Shown here one piece after another: positions 63,138 through 64,000 of a stretch of 64,000 bases of DNA. The stretch covers positions 1,302,001 to 1,366,000 of the forward strand of contig NZ_VJWA01000002.1 of assembly GCF_007097155.1 (NCBI RefSeq), in the 5' to 3' direction. The DNA comes from Glacieibacterium frigidum. GTDB lineage: Bacteria; Pseudomonadota; Alphaproteobacteria; Sphingomonadales; Sphingomonadaceae. How positions within the stretch are numbered: position 1 is the stretch's first letter; the number at the start of each line of letters is the position of its first letter. The notes under the pieces are model-generated. The model was not told the origin of the DNA, ran no database searches, and was given only the letters and a program-made list of their open reading frames with translations. The position numbers and the translations under genes were made by a program.

Positions 63138-64000
63138 CAGTGCGCCTCCGGACGGATCAGGATGTTGCCGACGGCATCGACGGTGCCGGCATGGCCGCTT
63201 TCGATCAGCGTCGTCGAGTCCATCTCGACGACGATCGCCGGGCCGGGGATGACGTCGCCGGCGCGCAGCTTCGCGCGGTCGTAGATCGCCGCCGGCTGCA
63301 TCCGCCCGTCCATCCACAATTCGTGGTTGCGCAGCTTCGCCGCCGCAGGCGACCCGTCGCCCGGTTCGAGCGGCGCCGCCGGCAGGTCGAGCGTGCGGCC
63401 CAGCGCGACGGCGCGCAGGTTCACGATTTCGTGCGGGCTGGCCATGTTGAACGTGAACAGGCGGCGATGCTCCTCGTCGAAGCGCGCCAGCAGCCCCGCG
63501 ATGCCGTCGGCGCGCAGCACGTCGGGGGTGATCGTCATCGGCACCTCGAAGGCCTGGCCCTCGTAACGCACGTCGATCTCGAACAGCGAAGTGACTTCGT
63601 CCTCGGGCACGCCTTCGGCGACGAGTTCGGCGACGGTCGCCGCCGCCATCGTCTCGAGCGCGCCGAGCAGGTCGGCCTCGCTGGTGTCGCGGGCAAGGCG
63701 CGCGAATGACCGCGCCGCCTCGGTCCGCATCCGCGTCGTCGCGTCACCGAGCGCGCACAGCACGCCGGGTGACACCGGCGACACCGCGGGCCAGCTGCCC
63801 ATCAGCCGCGCGACCGCGTTGACGTGGAGCGGCCCGGCGCCGCCGAAACCCATCAAGGCGAAGTCGCGGGGATCATAGCCCTGTTGCACCGAGATCATGC
63901 GCAAGGCGCCGAACATGTTCTCGTTGACGATGTCGATGATGCCGCGCGCCGCCGCCATCAGGTCGATGCCGAGCGCATCGGCGATGGTCTGCACGGCAGC
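63137..64000 (-). CDS. hydantoinase A/oxoprolinase family protein, C-terminal part
   Basis: The gene runs off the right edge of the window; about 287 codons are visible. ALGIDLMAAARGIIDIVNEN and the phosphate-loop-like FALMGFGGAGPLHVNAVARL are typical of the ASKHA-type ATPase domain of HyuA, followed by an SGAT-like C-terminal domain with FNMASPHEIVNLRAVALG. It should bind ATP and form the partner of the HyuB protein encoded next. First visible gene of the leftward operon hyuA-hyuB-CoA transferase-hydrolase; its promoter lies outside. Confidence 0.9.
   Translation of the reverse strand, partial: AAVQTIADALGIDLMAAARGIIDIVNENMFGALRMISVQQGYDPRDFALMGFGGAGPLHVNAVARLMGSWPAVSPVSPGVLCALGDATTRMRTEAARSFARLARDTSEADLLGALETMAAATVAELVAEGVPEDEVTSLFEIDVRYEGQAFEVPMTITPDVLRADGIAGLLARFDEEHRRLFTFNMASPHEIVNLRAVALGRTLDLPAAPLEPGDGSPAAAKLRNHELWMDGRMQPAAIYDRAKLRAGDVIPGPAIVVEMDSTTLIESGHAGTVDAVGNILIRPEAH

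Noticed and set aside
61575-63284. 569-codon open frame antisense to the hydantoinase B gene
   Set aside because: Shadow frame; HyuB motifs on the minus strand are unmistakable.

Overview
The window looks like a chromosome of a GC-rich alphaproteobacterium, most likely a sphingomonad. The evidence is the dnaN/recF/gyrB neighbourhood, two secreted proteins with PEPxxWA-CTERM tails, a tamA/tamB pair and the codon usage. It holds two stretches of ordinary core chromosome (1-7223 and 42025-64000) separated by one very large mobile element.

Core left part (1-7217): 3' end of dnaN, a small secreted protein, a YjbR-type protein, an iron-sulfur photolyase-related protein, recF, a convergent DUF899 thioredoxin-like gene, and gyrB (TTG start).

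Mobile element (7224-42024, 34.8 kb): the termini are imperfect inverted repeats (TCTGACTTAAAGGACTTC at the left; GAACTCCTTAAAGTCAGA at the right). They are flanked by a perfect 5-bp duplication, GTGGA (7219-7223 and 42025-42029). Each end also carries internal repeats of the TnsB-site kind. The transposition genes lie at the right end: tnsB-like, tnsC-like and two tniQ-like genes, with no recognisable tnsA. Insertion fell on the GTG start codon of a flavin reductase gene that originally began one base after gyrB. The right end of the element now offers that gene a new in-frame ATG with a strong Shine-Dalgarno site.

The cargo is a defence island. From left to right it has: a tyrosine integrase; a scar made of two 5'-truncated genes; a helicase + PLD nuclease + DUF6361 operon (Azaca-like); a MazG-like NTP pyrophosphohydrolase; a HigB/RelE-like gene coupled to an XRE-ImmA metallopeptidase; a thymidylate-synthase homologue coupled to an aGPT-type base-modification enzyme; and a type I restriction-modification operon (hsdR-hsdM-hsdS) extended by an AAA ATPase and a possible PLD-fold effector. 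Immediately upstream of that operon is a sigma-54 activator with a CARF-like sensor domain, and a near-consensus -24/-12 promoter directly precedes hsdR. A second tyrosine recombinase with a recombination-site-like palindrome, and a small gene behind a strongly structured leader RNA that hides its ribosome binding site, lie between the cargo and the transposition genes.

Core right part (42025-64000): the flavin reductase, a K+ channel with an RCK domain, tamB and tamA, a DUF3253 protein, a two-component system, a cyclic-nucleotide-binding-fold protein, a PEP-CTERM protein and a PEP-CTERM serine protease, a DsbA-like protein, a copper resistance pair copA-copB, and a leftward catabolic operon (hydantoinase A/B, CoA transferase, isochorismatase-like hydrolase) that runs off the window.

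The best candidates for something new are (i) a type I R-M operon that appears switched on by a CARF/sigma-54 sensor, (ii) a cellular TS-like enzyme with an Asn-to-Asp specificity change paired with an aGPT enzyme, and (iii) the gyrB-adjacent Tn7-like element that carries them. All functional statements are inferences from sequence motifs read by eye; no database search was possible.
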